Origin: Pseudoscardovia suis
GTDB taxonomy: Bacteria > Actinomycetota > Actinomycetes > Actinomycetales > Bifidobacteriaceae
Direction: 5' to 3'
Assembly (NCBI RefSeq): GCF_002797875.1
Contig: NZ_PGFC01000001.1
Location: forward strand, 62,001-126,000
Length of the DNA stretch: 64,000 bases
Shown here: piece after piece, positions 54,210-63,718 of the stretch
Layout: every line of letters starts with the position of its first letter
Position numbering within the stretch: the stretch's first letter is position 1
Position numbers and translations under genes: made by a program
Notes under the pieces: generated by a model
Databases searched by the model: none
Told to the model about the DNA's origin: nothing
What the model saw: only the letters and a program-made list of their open reading frames with translations

Positions 54210-54397
54210 GACGGATGCCGGCACGGATCGGGGTGGTTTCGCCCTGCGGCAAACGAAGGCCAGGCCAACCCGGTCCATTGCGTCAGCAACAAACGGAACG
54301 TCACAAACGAAAGTTCCTCGGGGTCCCAAGACCTTAGGGACTTCAAGAAATCCTAGAGAACACTAGAAACCGGAAAACAACAGAGAGGACACAACAC

Positions 54398-54859
54398 ATG
54401 GCAGCAGTTCAGGATTCCATCGATGCGGTGCGCATCGCGGCAGCGGCGGCGGACAGCCAGAAGGCAGAGGACATGGTGGCGTTCGACGTTTCCGAACCCC
54501 TTGCCATCACCGACATCTTCTTCCTTGCATCCGGCACCACGCCGCGCCACGTGCTTTCCATCGCCGAGGAAGTCGAGAAGCAGCTGTATCTGCAGACGAA
54601 ACGCGACCCTCGCCATCGCGAAGGCGTTGAGGAAGGCGAATGGGTGTTGCTGGACTACGGCGACTTCGTGGTGCATGTGATGGATTCCCAGACCCGCGCT
54701 TTCTACAATCTCGAAAGGCTGTGGAAGGATTGCCCGTGCATCGACCTGCAGCTGCCCGAAGGCGCGTCCGTGCTGGAAGAAGGGGAGGGGTCACAGGCGG
54801 ACAGCGGTGAGGATTCCGCCGATTCCTCCACGGCTGGCACGGATTCCGACGAGGCCTGA
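54398..54859 (+). CDS. rsfS: Ribosomal silencing factor RsfS
   Basis: This 153-residue protein binds ribosomal protein uL14 and prevents subunit joining in starvation. The family core is visible: AEDMVAFDVSEPLAITDIFFL near residue 30 and WVLLDYGDFVVHVMD near 84. The tail after residue ~125 is acidic and disordered. AGAGAGGA precedes the start. The histidine phosphatase gene begins 1 bp after its stop, so they form a pair. Confidence 0.95.
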   Translation: MAAVQDSIDAVRIAAAAADSQKAEDMVAFDVSEPLAITDIFFLASGTTPRHVLSIAEEVEKQLYLQTKRDPRHREGVEEGEWVLLDYGDFVVHVMDSQTRAFYNLERLWKDCPCIDLQLPEGASVLEEGEGSQADSGEDSADSSTAGTDSDEA

Positions 54860-54860
54860 T

Positions 54861-55631
54861 ATGCCTGGCGCTGATTCCCATGGGCAGACCGTTTACGCGG
54901 TCACGCTCGTGCGCCACGGTCGCACGGCATACAATGCCGCCGGCAAGCTGCAAGGCCAAGTGGACATTCCACTCAACGACACCGGATTGTGGCAGGCCGA
55001 CCGCACTGCGCAAGCGCTGTATGAGCGTTATGTGAAGGGCAGCGGTCGCACGCCCATCGTCGTGAGCTCCCCGTTGGAGCGTGCCTGCCAGACGGCTGAG
55101 CGCTTCGCGCAGCTTGCAGGCGTGCAGGTGGCCGTGGATGAGCGCGTCAAGGAACGCAGCTTCGGCGAATGGGAAGGCTGCCGCTGGTCCGATCTCGAGC
55201 AGAATTATCCGCGTGACTTCGGCATGTGGAAACGCTTCCAGGATGGTGAGATGCGCCATGGCGCCGAAGCGAAGGCGTCGGTGGGGCGTCGTGGTGCGCT
55301 CGCCGTGGAGGATTGGGCGAGCCGTGCCGGACAGGACCATGAGCTGTTCGTGTTTTCGCACGGCGCATGGATTTCGCAAACCGCCCAAAAGCTCATGCAT
55401 CTGGACGTCGTAGACCCCACCTATGCCTCAATCAGTGGCCCTGACAACGGCCATTGGGTGCGCTTCCGTGTGTTGCGCACGCTCGATGGCGCGCTGCTGT
55501 GGCGCATGACGGAATTCAATCGCGGTCCCAGCGTGGAGCCGGGTGTCGATTGGAACGATCCGTTCGCCGCGAATGGCTCCGGCGAGGATTCGGCGCATGA
55601 CACGGCGGCAGCTGTGCCACCTGTGCTGTGA
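54861..55631 (+). CDS. Histidine phosphatase family (phosphoglycerate mutase-like) protein
   Basis: This 256-residue protein has the phosphohistidine motif VRHGRTAYNAAG near residue 17, SSPLERACQTAERF near 65, the acidic residue in ERSFGEWEG near 103 and the second His in FSHGAW near 165. It belongs to the dPGM-like phosphatases; glycolytic mutase, or a phosphatase of sugar phosphates, are both possible. The start at 54861 lies next to the rsfS stop, the order being conserved in bifidobacteria. Confidence 0.9.
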   Translation: MPGADSHGQTVYAVTLVRHGRTAYNAAGKLQGQVDIPLNDTGLWQADRTAQALYERYVKGSGRTPIVVSSPLERACQTAERFAQLAGVQVAVDERVKERSFGEWEGCRWSDLEQNYPRDFGMWKRFQDGEMRHGAEAKASVGRRGALAVEDWASRAGQDHELFVFSHGAWISQTAQKLMHLDVVDPTYASISGPDNGHWVRFRVLRTLDGALLWRMTEFNRGPSVEPGVDWNDPFAANGSGEDSAHDTAAAVPPVL

Positions 55632-55849
55632 CCGGCGCCGGACGCTGCCATCAGTGCTGTCATCAGCGCCGTCAGCATCATCCGCCATCCACCTATTCAG
55701 CCGATGAAGTAACGCCGTTAACGTATTGAGCCTTTGCGGTAGAGTATGTGCAGAAGCGGGTGGCGAAGAAACCGGTTTGGCAATATCATCGGACGTCGCT
55801 ATCGGATGTTGGTATCGGTTCCTCGGTTGGCAAACGGTTGGGAGGGCTC

Positions 55850-57010
55850 ATGAAGAATTTCTTCGGCAACATCAAGTGGTCACAGATTCTCGCGGGTGCG
55901 CTTGCAGCCGTGACATCCTTCCTGTTCATGAACAAGATTGGCATTGCCGGATCGGTGATTGGCGCTGCCGTGGCATCCATCGTCACGGCGCTCGCTACGC
56001 AGATTTACCAAGACGTGCTCAAAGCGTCGCACGACACCATGCAGAAGATCACTGGCGCTGACGGTGATTCCACAGATTCTGAATCCGACGACAGTCAAGG
56101 CGATGGGAAGGCCCAGCGCAAGCCCCGTGCCGCCGTGGCTGTCGTAGACCCCTATGGCAAACAGATGCAGGACCGCCTGGCGCAGGATGACGATCTTGCG
56201 GACGGACTGGGAGCAGCCGCCGTTGCGTCGTCGGTTGGCGGGGCAGCGGCAGACGACGCGACCAGTGGTACAACCGGAGCAGGTGCAGACCAGTCCGCAG
56301 GCGATAGCAGTGGCATCAAGGATGAGGATTTCGCTGGATTCACATCCATCACCGAGACTGCACCCACCCAGATTTTGCCGGATGCCGTGCGCGACGCCGC
56401 CGTCAAGGCGACGTTGGACGCGAAGCCGAGCCCGATGCAGCTGCGCCGTGAAATCAGCAGCGGTCAGGGAGCAGACTCCGCCAAGTCCGGCAAGGGTGGC
56501 ACAGCTGGCAGGAAGCAGTTGAGCCCCAAGGCGCGCATGTTCATCGTGGCGCTTGTATGCTCGCTCATCGCGGTGGTCATCACCGTCGTCATCATCAGTG
56601 CCGTGACCGGCGGCGAAGGCCTGGGCACCAAGCCCGCGGATATGCAGCAGCAGATACAGACGCCATATCAGGATTCGCCGAGCACAGACGAGCAACAGAG
56701 CAATACGCCGCTTGACGACGAGACCTCCATCGATGATTCCCAGGACGACACGGATTCCACCGACGATGTGGACTCCTATCCGACGCAGGACCAGTCGCCG
56801 AGCGAGACGGCGAGCAAGTCCGCCACCGCGTCGCCATCCGTCACGGCTTCGTCGTCCGCAACACAGGAGGAGACGAAGAATCCGGAGGCTTCGACATCGG
56901 CTTCGCCGTCACAATCCTCCAGTCCTTCGGCATCCGCGTCAAGCTCGGCATCCGCTCCGGCAAGCAGCAGTGCCACGGCCAGCAGCACCACGGGCACCAG
57001 CACGAACTGA
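55850..57010 (+). CDS. Two-part membrane protein with Ser/Thr-rich tail
   Basis: This 386-residue protein starts with a short basic segment and hydrophobic hairpin (residues ~10-55, ILAGALAAVTSFLFM and VIGAAVASIVTALAT). A charged cytoplasmic part follows, and then a membrane helix near 227-249 (MFIVALVCSLIAVVITVVIIS). The C-terminal ~130 residues are Ser, Thr, Ala and Asp-rich and probably reach into the cell wall. I do not recognise the family. The ATG at 55850 follows GGGAGGG; the frame is open up to 55748. Confidence 0.8.
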   Translation: MKNFFGNIKWSQILAGALAAVTSFLFMNKIGIAGSVIGAAVASIVTALATQIYQDVLKASHDTMQKITGADGDSTDSESDDSQGDGKAQRKPRAAVAVVDPYGKQMQDRLAQDDDLADGLGAAAVASSVGGAAADDATSGTTGAGADQSAGDSSGIKDEDFAGFTSITETAPTQILPDAVRDAAVKATLDAKPSPMQLRREISSGQGADSAKSGKGGTAGRKQLSPKARMFIVALVCSLIAVVITVVIISAVTGGEGLGTKPADMQQQIQTPYQDSPSTDEQQSNTPLDDETSIDDSQDDTDSTDDVDSYPTQDQSPSETASKSATASPSVTASSSATQEETKNPEASTSASPSQSSSPSASASSSASAPASSSATASSTTGTSTN

Positions 57011-57094
57011 CCGCAGGGACTGACCGCAGGGATCGCTTTCTTCGGGATTATTCCCAGCCTGTTCCCATAGTCTTCTCATGGCTTTCCATGGTCC

Positions 57095-57123
57095 CCTCAT
57101 GAAGTTCTCTCATGAGGTTTTTC
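57095..57123 (+). terminator. Intrinsic terminator upstream of the liv operon
   Basis: CCTCATGA at 57095-57102 pairs with TCATGAGG at 57110-57117, followed by TTTTTC. The sequence from here to 57269 probably carries the liv promoter. Confidence 0.82.
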
Positions 57124-57269
57124 ACCATGGGGTTTCCGTTGTGTTTCGCAATCGATAGTTGGGGTTACGACAAATCACATTGCGCAATATCCGGGATATC
57201 TGAAGGCAATCCTCATGGCGGTTTTCTCGCTTAGCTTGTGAACCAACAAGTTAAGAAGAGAGGAAACCA

Positions 57270-58700
57270 ATGACAGCCATAGTGTTTTCCAAACGGCATT
57301 GTCGATTGGCAATCGCAATGCCTTGCGTGATCTGTGCCGCTCTCTCCGTGTTCTTCGCATTCGCCCTTGTCAGCGCCCCCACGGCGCAGGCAGCCCCATC
57401 CGCTGCACAGGCCGTGGCAACGTGCAATCCAACGTCTTCCAACGGGTGTGTCAATGGCATCTTGCAGGATGCCGGCAAATCCCCGATTGCTGGCGCAACC
57501 GTCACCCTTTCCGGTGCAGAAACCGGCACGACCACGACCGCGGCAGACGGCACCTGGGCGTTTTCCGTCGCCGATGATGGCGATTACACCGTCACCATCG
57601 ACGCGACGGTCGCCAGCCAGCATGGGCTCGCGGCAAGCAGCGCGACAGTCACGATAAAAAAATCCAGTTTTGGCAAACAGCGCGCCGTCGTGCGCTTCGA
57701 CCAAGCGAATTCCGCCGCCGGCGCATCGAGCGCAAGCGGATCGGCAAGCGCCGCCTCCGGCACCGCGTCGGATTCAGGCTCGACGGTACAGGCATCCGGC
57801 AAGCCGTCCGGTTCGAACACCGCCATGCGCATCTGGCAGCAGCTGTATTCCGGCATCGTCTTCGGCCTCATGCTCGGCCTTATGTCGGTGGGCATGAACC
57901 TCGTGTACGGCACCACCGGTTTGCAGTCGTTCTCCCATGGTGAGCAGGTCACGCTCGGCGGACTCATGGCATACGTCGGCACCCAGCTGATGCATATGCC
58001 GCTCATCGTTTCAGCGGTCTTCGCCATCGCGGTCGGCGCGCTCACCGGCCTCATCCAGAACCAGATCGTGTGGAGCCCTCTGAGACGCCGCCACGTGGGC
58101 ACCATGCAGCAGATGATCGTCACCATCGGCTTGTCGATGGCGCTGCAATACACGTTCCAGTTCTTCTTCGGCGGCAACATCGTGGGCATCGTCAAATCCG
58201 TGCCGGCGAGCTTCCAACTGGGGCCGGTCACCACAAACGCGCCGACCATCGTCTCCGCGCTCATCGCGCTCGCTGTCATCATTGCCGTCACGCTGTTCCT
58301 GTACAAGACGCGTTTCGGGCGCGCCACGCGGGCGGTGTGCGACAATCCGGCGCTCGCCGCGGCAAGCGGCATCAACGTGGACCAGGTCGTGCGCATCGTA
58401 TGGATCCTCTCGTGCGCGATGGCGGCGCTGTCCGGTGTGCTGCTGGGAATTTACCTCAACGGAATCTCGTGGAACACCGGCGCCACGCTCATCCTGCTCA
58501 TGTTCGCCGCGGTCACGCTTGGCGGCTTGGGCACCGCCAACGGTGCGCTGATCGGATCCCTCGTCATCGGCATCGTGTCGGACATGAGCTCGCTCGTCAT
58601 CCCCAACGACATGCGTTACGCCAGCGCGCTGGCAATTCTCATCATCGTTCTGCTGGTGCGCCCGCAGGGCATCTTCGGCAAGCAGCAAAGGGTGGGCTGA
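57270..58700 (+). CDS. livH: Branched-chain amino acid ABC permease LivH with an exported N-terminal domain
   Basis: This 476-residue protein is much longer than usual LivH (~290). A signal peptide (cleavage after AQA, residue ~41) is followed by a beta-rich domain (residues ~45-140, GSPIAGATVTLSG-type carboxypeptidase-regulatory fold with GTTTTAADGTWAFSV) and a Ser/Ala-rich linker. Typical LivH starts at residue ~186 (QQLYSGIVFGLMLGLMSVGMNLVYG) and has eight helices with the EAA-like VTLGGLGTANGALIG. Gene order with livM, livG and livF confirms the role as a permease of a HAAT-family importer. The start at 57270 follows GAGAGG. Confidence 0.93.
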   Translation: MTAIVFSKRHCRLAIAMPCVICAALSVFFAFALVSAPTAQAAPSAAQAVATCNPTSSNGCVNGILQDAGKSPIAGATVTLSGAETGTTTTAADGTWAFSVADDGDYTVTIDATVASQHGLAASSATVTIKKSSFGKQRAVVRFDQANSAAGASSASGSASAASGTASDSGSTVQASGKPSGSNTAMRIWQQLYSGIVFGLMLGLMSVGMNLVYGTTGLQSFSHGEQVTLGGLMAYVGTQLMHMPLIVSAVFAIAVGALTGLIQNQIVWSPLRRRHVGTMQQMIVTIGLSMALQYTFQFFFGGNIVGIVKSVPASFQLGPVTTNAPTIVSALIALAVIIAVTLFLYKTRFGRATRAVCDNPALAAASGINVDQVVRIVWILSCAMAALSGVLLGIYLNGISWNTGATLILLMFAAVTLGGLGTANGALIGSLVIGIVSDMSSLVIPNDMRYASALAILIIVLLVRPQGIFGKQQRVG

Positions 58701-58703
58701 GAC

Positions 58704-59687
58704 ATGAACACCTTGACAATAATCACCAACGCAGCCGGCGAGTTCATCGCCCCGACCACGGCGGCATACGCGCTCGCAGCCATCGGGCTCAACATCCATT
58801 TCGGCATGACCGGCCTGATGAACATGGGGCAGGCGGGCTTCATGCTCTTGGGAGCCTACGGCTTCGCCATCACCCAGTCGATGGGCGCCAACCTGTTCAC
58901 CTCGGTGTGCACGGCATTGCTGCTCGCCGTCATCTATGCGCTCCTGCTGGGAATCCCGACCCTGCGGCTGGGGCCTGACTACCTGGCGATGGTCACGCTC
59001 GCCGCCGCCGAGATCATCCGCATCATCGGCCGCTCCACCGCCATGACGCACGTCACCGGAGGCTCCGGTGGCATTTCGCCGCAGAACTTCACCGAGAAGT
59101 TCGAGGAGCTTTCGCCACTGCCGGACGGCACGACGAAAGTGCTGCTGTGGACATATAGCAACAACATCGCGAACTCTTGGTGGCTGCGCATCGTCGCCTG
59201 GGCGCTGGTGGCGATCGCCGCGCTGCTGTGCTGGCGCTGGTTTCATTCCCCGTGGGGCCGCATGCTCAAAGGCATCCGCGAGGATGAGAACGCCATCCGT
59301 TCCTTGGGCAAGCCGGTGACACGCTACAAGATGGAGTCCCTCATCCTCGGCGGCGTGTTCGGCGCGCTCGCTGGCATCATCTTCGTGCTGCCCCGGTCCG
59401 TGCAGCCGGATTCCCTGGGCCGCACGGTGACGTTCTATACGTGGACGATCCTGCTGCTGGGCGGCGCCGCCACGATCCTTGGTCCGATCCTCGGGTCCTG
59501 TCTGCTGTGGGTGCTGCTGACGTTCGTCAAGGAGCTCATGCGCGGCACGATCCCCGCCACGTTCATCACCTCCAATCAGATCGAAGCCCTCGGCTGGGTC
59601 ATCGTCGGCATCGCGCTGATGTGCCTGGTCATTTTCAGACCACAAGGCCTGCTGGGAGACCGAAAGGAGTTGGCTTTCCATGCGTAA
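58704..59687 (+). CDS. livM: Branched-chain amino acid ABC permease LivM
   Basis: This 327-residue permease forms the channel with LivH. About eight helices are visible, starting with AAIGLNIHFGMTGLMNMGQAG. The C-terminal half has the EAA loop with LLGGAATILGPILGS near residue 252. It starts 3 bp after the livH stop and overlaps livG by 8 bp, which means tight coupling. The N-terminal extension of some LivM proteins is missing. Confidence 0.94.
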   Translation: MNTLTIITNAAGEFIAPTTAAYALAAIGLNIHFGMTGLMNMGQAGFMLLGAYGFAITQSMGANLFTSVCTALLLAVIYALLLGIPTLRLGPDYLAMVTLAAAEIIRIIGRSTAMTHVTGGSGGISPQNFTEKFEELSPLPDGTTKVLLWTYSNNIANSWWLRIVAWALVAIAALLCWRWFHSPWGRMLKGIREDENAIRSLGKPVTRYKMESLILGGVFGALAGIIFVLPRSVQPDSLGRTVTFYTWTILLLGGAATILGPILGSCLLWVLLTFVKELMRGTIPATFITSNQIEALGWVIVGIALMCLVIFRPQGLLGDRKELAFHA

Positions 59688-60801
59688 CACCATGCGTAAC
59701 ACAACGAATCCATCAGTCGCGCCCGCCGGCATCGAACCCGGCGTGCCGTTCCACGACCTGGCGCAATGGGCGACGAAAGCCCCGGAAGGGGAGAAGCTCA
59801 TCTCCACCGCGTACCGCGACAAAGTGACCGAGGATCTCAGATTCGTGGAAAACGTGCCAGGCGTGCACAAGCCCGACCCGATTCTCGTTGCCGACAACGT
59901 GACCCGTCGATTCGGCGGCATGACCGCCGTGGACGTGACGCATTTCGAAATCGAACGCCACGGCATCACCGCCTTGATCGGGCCCAACGGCGCCGGCAAG
60001 ACGACGTTCTTCAACCTGTTGACCGGTTTCGATACGCCGGACACCGGCTCCTGGCAGTTCGACGGCAAGGACATGGCGCATGCGCAGCCCGAGAAGGCGG
60101 CGCGCATGGGAATGGTGCGCACGTTCCAGCTCACCAAGGTGATGAGTCGGCTCACGGTGCTCGACAACATGCTGCTCGGCGCCCCGGTGCAGCCGGGCGA
60201 GGGCATGTTCCGCGCACTGTTTCCCGCCACGTGGCGCAAGCAGGAGAAAGCGAACGTCGAGAAAGCCGAAGCCTTGCTCGAACGCTTCCTGCTCATCAAG
60301 AAGAAGGATGATTACGCCGGCTCCCTCTCCGGCGGCCAGCGCAAGCTGCTGGAGATGGCGAGGGCGTTGATGAGCGACCCACAGCTCGTCATGCTCGACG
60401 AGCCGATGGCGGGTGTGAACCCCGCCCTCAAGCAGTCGTTGCTCGATCACATCCTCGCGTTGCGCGAGGAAGGCACCACGGTGCTGTTCGTCGAGCATGA
60501 CATGAACATGGTGCGCCACATCGCCGACTGGGTCACTGTGATGGCGGAAGGCGCGATCGTCGCCGAAGGCCAGCCCAAGACGGTGATGGACGACCCTGCG
60601 GTCGTCGATGCCTACTTGGGGGCGCATGCGAACATCGATCTGGGCGACGATTCAGTGCTCGACGATCCTGGGGAAACCGCAGAAACCACAGAAACCGCTG
60701 GAACTCCGGAAATTGAGGGACCTTCGGGAACTGCGGCAGTCGCAGAAACCGCAAAAATCGCAAAAACCTCGGGAATCGACGCAAAGGAGGCATCACGATG
60801 A
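59680..60801 (+). CDS. livG: Branched-chain amino acid ABC ATPase LivG
   Basis: This 373-residue ATPase has Walker A GPNGAGKTTFFNLLTG near residue 103, the signature SLSGGQRKLLEMARAL near 220, Walker B VMLDEPMAGVNP and an H-loop EHDMNMV. A ~65-residue N-terminal extension precedes the domain. The last ~55 residues are a low-complexity tail of Glu-Thr-Ala units encoded by GAAACC-type DNA repeats. The start overlaps livM by 8 bp; ATG 59692 is the alternative. Confidence 0.93.
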   Translation: MRNTMRNTTNPSVAPAGIEPGVPFHDLAQWATKAPEGEKLISTAYRDKVTEDLRFVENVPGVHKPDPILVADNVTRRFGGMTAVDVTHFEIERHGITALIGPNGAGKTTFFNLLTGFDTPDTGSWQFDGKDMAHAQPEKAARMGMVRTFQLTKVMSRLTVLDNMLLGAPVQPGEGMFRALFPATWRKQEKANVEKAEALLERFLLIKKKDDYAGSLSGGQRKLLEMARALMSDPQLVMLDEPMAGVNPALKQSLLDHILALREEGTTVLFVEHDMNMVRHIADWVTVMAEGAIVAEGQPKTVMDDPAVVDAYLGAHANIDLGDDSVLDDPGETAETTETAGTPEIEGPSGTAAVAETAKIAKTSGIDAKEASR

Positions 60802-61664
60802 GTGCCATCGCAACCATGGAAGGCACGGCCGTGCAAGCCCCGGCCGCTGACCGGACGGCGGAAGGCGAGGCCGCGGCTCCCGCGCCCCTTGCCCGCGAGC
60901 AGATTCACGTGGGGGAGCCTGAAGGCGAGCCGTTGCTCGACGCGCAGAACCTCGTCGCCGGCTACATACCAGGCGTGAATATCCTCAACGGCGCATCACT
61001 CACGCTGCACGAAGGCGAGATCGTGGGCATCATCGGTCCCAATGGCGCCGGCAAGTCGACGCTGCTCAAATCCCTTTTCGGCCTCGTGCGCATCCACTCG
61101 GGCACGCTCATGCTCAAGGGGGAGGACATCACGAACATGCGCGCCGACCGGCTTGTGGCACGCGGCGTGGGCTTCGTGCCCCAGACCGAAAACGTCTTTC
61201 CCAGCCTGACCGTCGCTGAGAACCTGCGCATGGGCGCGTTCCAAGCGCCGAAACTGTTCAATGAGCGCTTCGACTACGTGTGCTCGATCTTTCCCAAACT
61301 CGGCCAGCGCCGCGGCCAGCTCGCCGGTCAGCTGTCAGGCGGCGAACGCCAGATGGTGGCGATGGCGCGCGCCCTCATGATGATGCCGTCCGTCCTGCTG
61401 CTTGATGAGCCGTCCGCAGGCCTGTCTCCGATGCTTCAGGACGAGACATTCATCAGGGTGCGCAAGATCAACAAAGCGGGTGTATCCGTGGTCATAGTCG
61501 AGCAGAACGCACGGCGCTGCCTGCAGATCTGCGACCGCGGTTATGTGCTCGACCAAGGCCGCAACGCCTACTCCGGCAAGGGCCGCGATCTCATGACCGA
61601 CCCCAAGGTCATTGCCTTGTATCTGGGCAACTTGGAAGAGAAGGTGAGCGAGGAAGGCCGCTAA
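60798..61664 (+). CDS. livF: Branched-chain amino acid ABC ATPase LivF
   Basis: This 288-residue ATPase has Walker A GPNGAGKSTLLKSLFG near residue 77, the signature LSGGERQMVAMARAL near 179 and Walker B VLLLDEPSAGLSP. A ~40-residue Ala/Glu-rich N-terminal extension is present. It overlaps livG by 4 bp. A terminator hairpin follows directly, so the binding-protein gene that follows has its own promoter. Confidence 0.94.
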   Translation: MSAIATMEGTAVQAPAADRTAEGEAAAPAPLAREQIHVGEPEGEPLLDAQNLVAGYIPGVNILNGASLTLHEGEIVGIIGPNGAGKSTLLKSLFGLVRIHSGTLMLKGEDITNMRADRLVARGVGFVPQTENVFPSLTVAENLRMGAFQAPKLFNERFDYVCSIFPKLGQRRGQLAGQLSGGERQMVAMARALMMMPSVLLLDEPSAGLSPMLQDETFIRVRKINKAGVSVVIVEQNARRCLQICDRGYVLDQGRNAYSGKGRDLMTDPKVIALYLGNLEEKVSEEGR

Positions 61665-61678
61665 CGGTCTTCTGATAT

Positions 61679-61710
61679 GCCGCCGGCGGGCATCGCTCTC
61701 CGGCGGCTTC
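61679..61710 (+). terminator. Hairpin terminator after livF
   Basis: GCCGCCGG at 61679-61686 pairs with CCGGCGGC at 61700-61707, followed by TTC. It separates livHMGF from the binding-protein gene. Confidence 0.7.
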
Positions 61711-61910
61711 ATCATGCAATTTTTCAGCAAAGGGCCATGTGTTTCCTGATTTTTTCACATGTCACGTTCAGTTAATCTGCGCCATACAAAGCCTGCGAGG
61801 CAGCCGCATATATTGCGAATCAATGATTCCCGAACACATGGTTCGAATGCCTGCCCGGGATCGTTTCCGATGTGGCGCTCTGCCACCCATGAGAAGGAAT
61901 GGTGATCGCA

Positions 61911-63239
61911 ATGAAGACAATCAGTCGTACACGCATCAATGGCATTACCCACCGCAATTTGCGCAGCAACGCGTCCCATCGCGTGAGGAAGGCAGCCATG
62001 ACCGTCATCGCCGCCTCGACCGCAGCGGTCCTGGCGCTCGCCGGATGTGGGTCGTCCAGTTCCAGCGGTTCGGGCTCGAGCTCCGCCGCCACGACTTCGA
62101 ATTTCGTGCTGGGCGGTCTATGGCCCGAGACCGGATCCTTGGCGAGCCTGGCGCCGCCCGAACTCGCCGCGGAGAAGCTGGCGGTGCAGGACATCAATGA
62201 CGCAGGCGGCGTGCTGGGCAACTCAATCACCACCGTGGACGCGGACACCTCCGACGCTGACCACGCCGACCAAAACACATCCGCCGCCCAGTCCGTGCTC
62301 AGCAAGAACCCGTCATTCATCATCGGCCCGGCGTCCAGCTCCGTGGTCAAGAACACGTACAAGACGATCACCGCGCAGAACGTCCCGATGTTGTCGATGG
62401 GCGCCACGTCCACGAGCCTGTCCGGCGTTTCCGATTACTTCTTCCGCACGGTCGCGCCGGATTCGGTGCAGGGCGCGGTCATGGGCAACCTCATCGCACA
62501 GGACGGCGTGCAGAAGCTCGCCATCGCGACGTTCAACGACGAGTACGGCACCGGCCTGCGTGACACCATCGTCAAGACCGCCACTGCGGCAGGCGTGAGC
62601 GTCGTCTATGGCGAGACCGACACGTTCGACCCGACCGAGACGAACTTCTCGTCCATCGCCACCGCCATCAAGGCATCCAACCCGGACGCGACGCTCGTCA
62701 TCGCCTTCGACCAGACTGTGCCGCTGCTCAAGGCTCTTGTTTCCGCAGGCGTCAATACGAAGAAGCTGTATTTCGTCGATGGCAACACGCAGGACTATTC
62801 CGATGACGTGGACGCGGGCGTGCTGGAAGGCTCGAAGGGCACGATCCCTGGCGTGAACCCGTCCGAGGATTTCGTCAAGCGTCTGGAGTCCACCGGCGTC
62901 GATCTGAAGAACGTCACGACGTATGGTGCCGAAACATATGACGGCATCATCCTCGCCGCCCTCGCCGCGCAGAAGGGTGGCAGCGCTGACGGCAAGACGA
63001 TTCAGGCGAACATGGCGGCGGTCTCCGGCTCCACCAACGGCGAGAAGTGCGATTCCTACAAGGCGTGCGTTGCGCTGCTCAAGGATGGCAAGGAGATCCA
63101 GTACCAAGGGCAGACTGGCATCGGGGCATTCAACACGAACAACGACCCGAGCTCGGCGAACATTGGCGTCTATACCTTCGACGCCTCTAACAAGCCGGTC
63201 TTCGACCACACCCAGTCCGGTGATGTGCCGACGGAGTGA
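61911..63239 (+). CDS. livK: Branched-chain amino acid ABC substrate-binding lipoprotein
   Basis: This 442-residue lipoprotein is the periplasmic-type binding protein of the liv importer. The signal peptide has an unusually long basic N region (~28 residues) and ends in the lipobox LAGC near residue 47, followed by a Ser/Gly linker. The mature part has the type I fold start GGLWPETGSLASLAPPE, then KNPSFIIGPASSSVV and the TYGAETYDGIILAALA segment. The start at 61911 follows AGAAGG; ATG 61899 is too close to it. A separate promoter would allow more binding protein than permease. Confidence 0.93.
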   Translation: MKTISRTRINGITHRNLRSNASHRVRKAAMTVIAASTAAVLALAGCGSSSSSGSGSSSAATTSNFVLGGLWPETGSLASLAPPELAAEKLAVQDINDAGGVLGNSITTVDADTSDADHADQNTSAAQSVLSKNPSFIIGPASSSVVKNTYKTITAQNVPMLSMGATSTSLSGVSDYFFRTVAPDSVQGAVMGNLIAQDGVQKLAIATFNDEYGTGLRDTIVKTATAAGVSVVYGETDTFDPTETNFSSIATAIKASNPDATLVIAFDQTVPLLKALVSAGVNTKKLYFVDGNTQDYSDDVDAGVLEGSKGTIPGVNPSEDFVKRLESTGVDLKNVTTYGAETYDGIILAALAAQKGGSADGKTIQANMAAVSGSTNGEKCDSYKACVALLKDGKEIQYQGQTGIGAFNTNNDPSSANIGVYTFDASNKPVFDHTQSGDVPTE

Positions 63240-63292
63240 CGCAACCGGTGCATAGTCACAAAGCCGGTTAACCACAACGCAAACAACAACAA

Positions 63293-63322
63293 AAGGGTCG
63301 CAGCCAATGAGCTGCGACCCTT
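63293..63322. terminator. Bidirectional terminator between livK and tRNA-Ala
   Basis: AAGGGTCGCAG at 63293-63303 pairs with CTGCGACCCTT at 63312-63322. On the minus strand it is followed by TTTTGTTGTTTG, directly after the tRNA-Ala gene, and on the plus strand by TTGATTT after livK. Confidence 0.88.
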
Positions 63323-63328
63323 GATTTG

Positions 63329-63401
63329 TGGAGCTAAGGGGATTCGAACCCCTGACCCCCTCCATGCCATGGAGGTGCGCTACCAGCTGCGCTATAGCCC
63401 C
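63329..63401 (-). tRNA. tRNA-Ala (anticodon GGC)
   Basis: Read on the minus strand the gene starts GGGGCTATAGCGCAGC. It has the anticodon stem CCTCC/GGAGG with loop ATGGCAT (GGC, reads GCC) and the T arm GGTTCGAATCC, and ends AGCTCCA. The 73-nt length and all arms are regular. Confidence 0.96.
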
Positions 63402-63718
63402 GTTCTTGCGAACCTCGACTACTATACATAGCGTTTTTGCTCACGCAAAACTCGGCGTGTCGCGCACGGTAGACGGGGCGCACATCCCTGTAGCCAGACC
63501 GCTTCCATCCACGCGCGACGCTCACATGCGATGCTCGATTCTCAATGCAATCCTGATGGCGGCTCTAGGCAATCCTTGGGACTGGCGACAGGATTATTCG
63601 TGCAAAATTCACTTAGTGGCGTTCCCACGCCCCAGGGTCGGAGTATTCTTCTATAGGTTGATCCCTTGGTCGGGGTCATGAAGGCAGGAAGACGGCTCAC
63701 GAGGGGCAGGTGATCGGA
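63402..63718. other. Intergenic region between tRNA-Ala and the CorA-type gene
   Basis: The part next to the tRNA (63418-63435, CTACTATACATAGCG) is AT-rich and probably holds the tRNA promoter on the minus strand. The rest shows no gene. AGGGGCAGG before 63719 is the ribosome binding site of the next gene. Confidence 0.45.

Noticed and set aside
52788-54329. 513-codon minus-strand frame opposite glmU
   Set aside because: It is a shadow caused by hexapeptide-repeat codons read in reverse.
58011-60299. 762-codon minus-strand frame
   Set aside because: It is the shadow of livH, livM and livG, whose motifs and overlaps are unambiguous.
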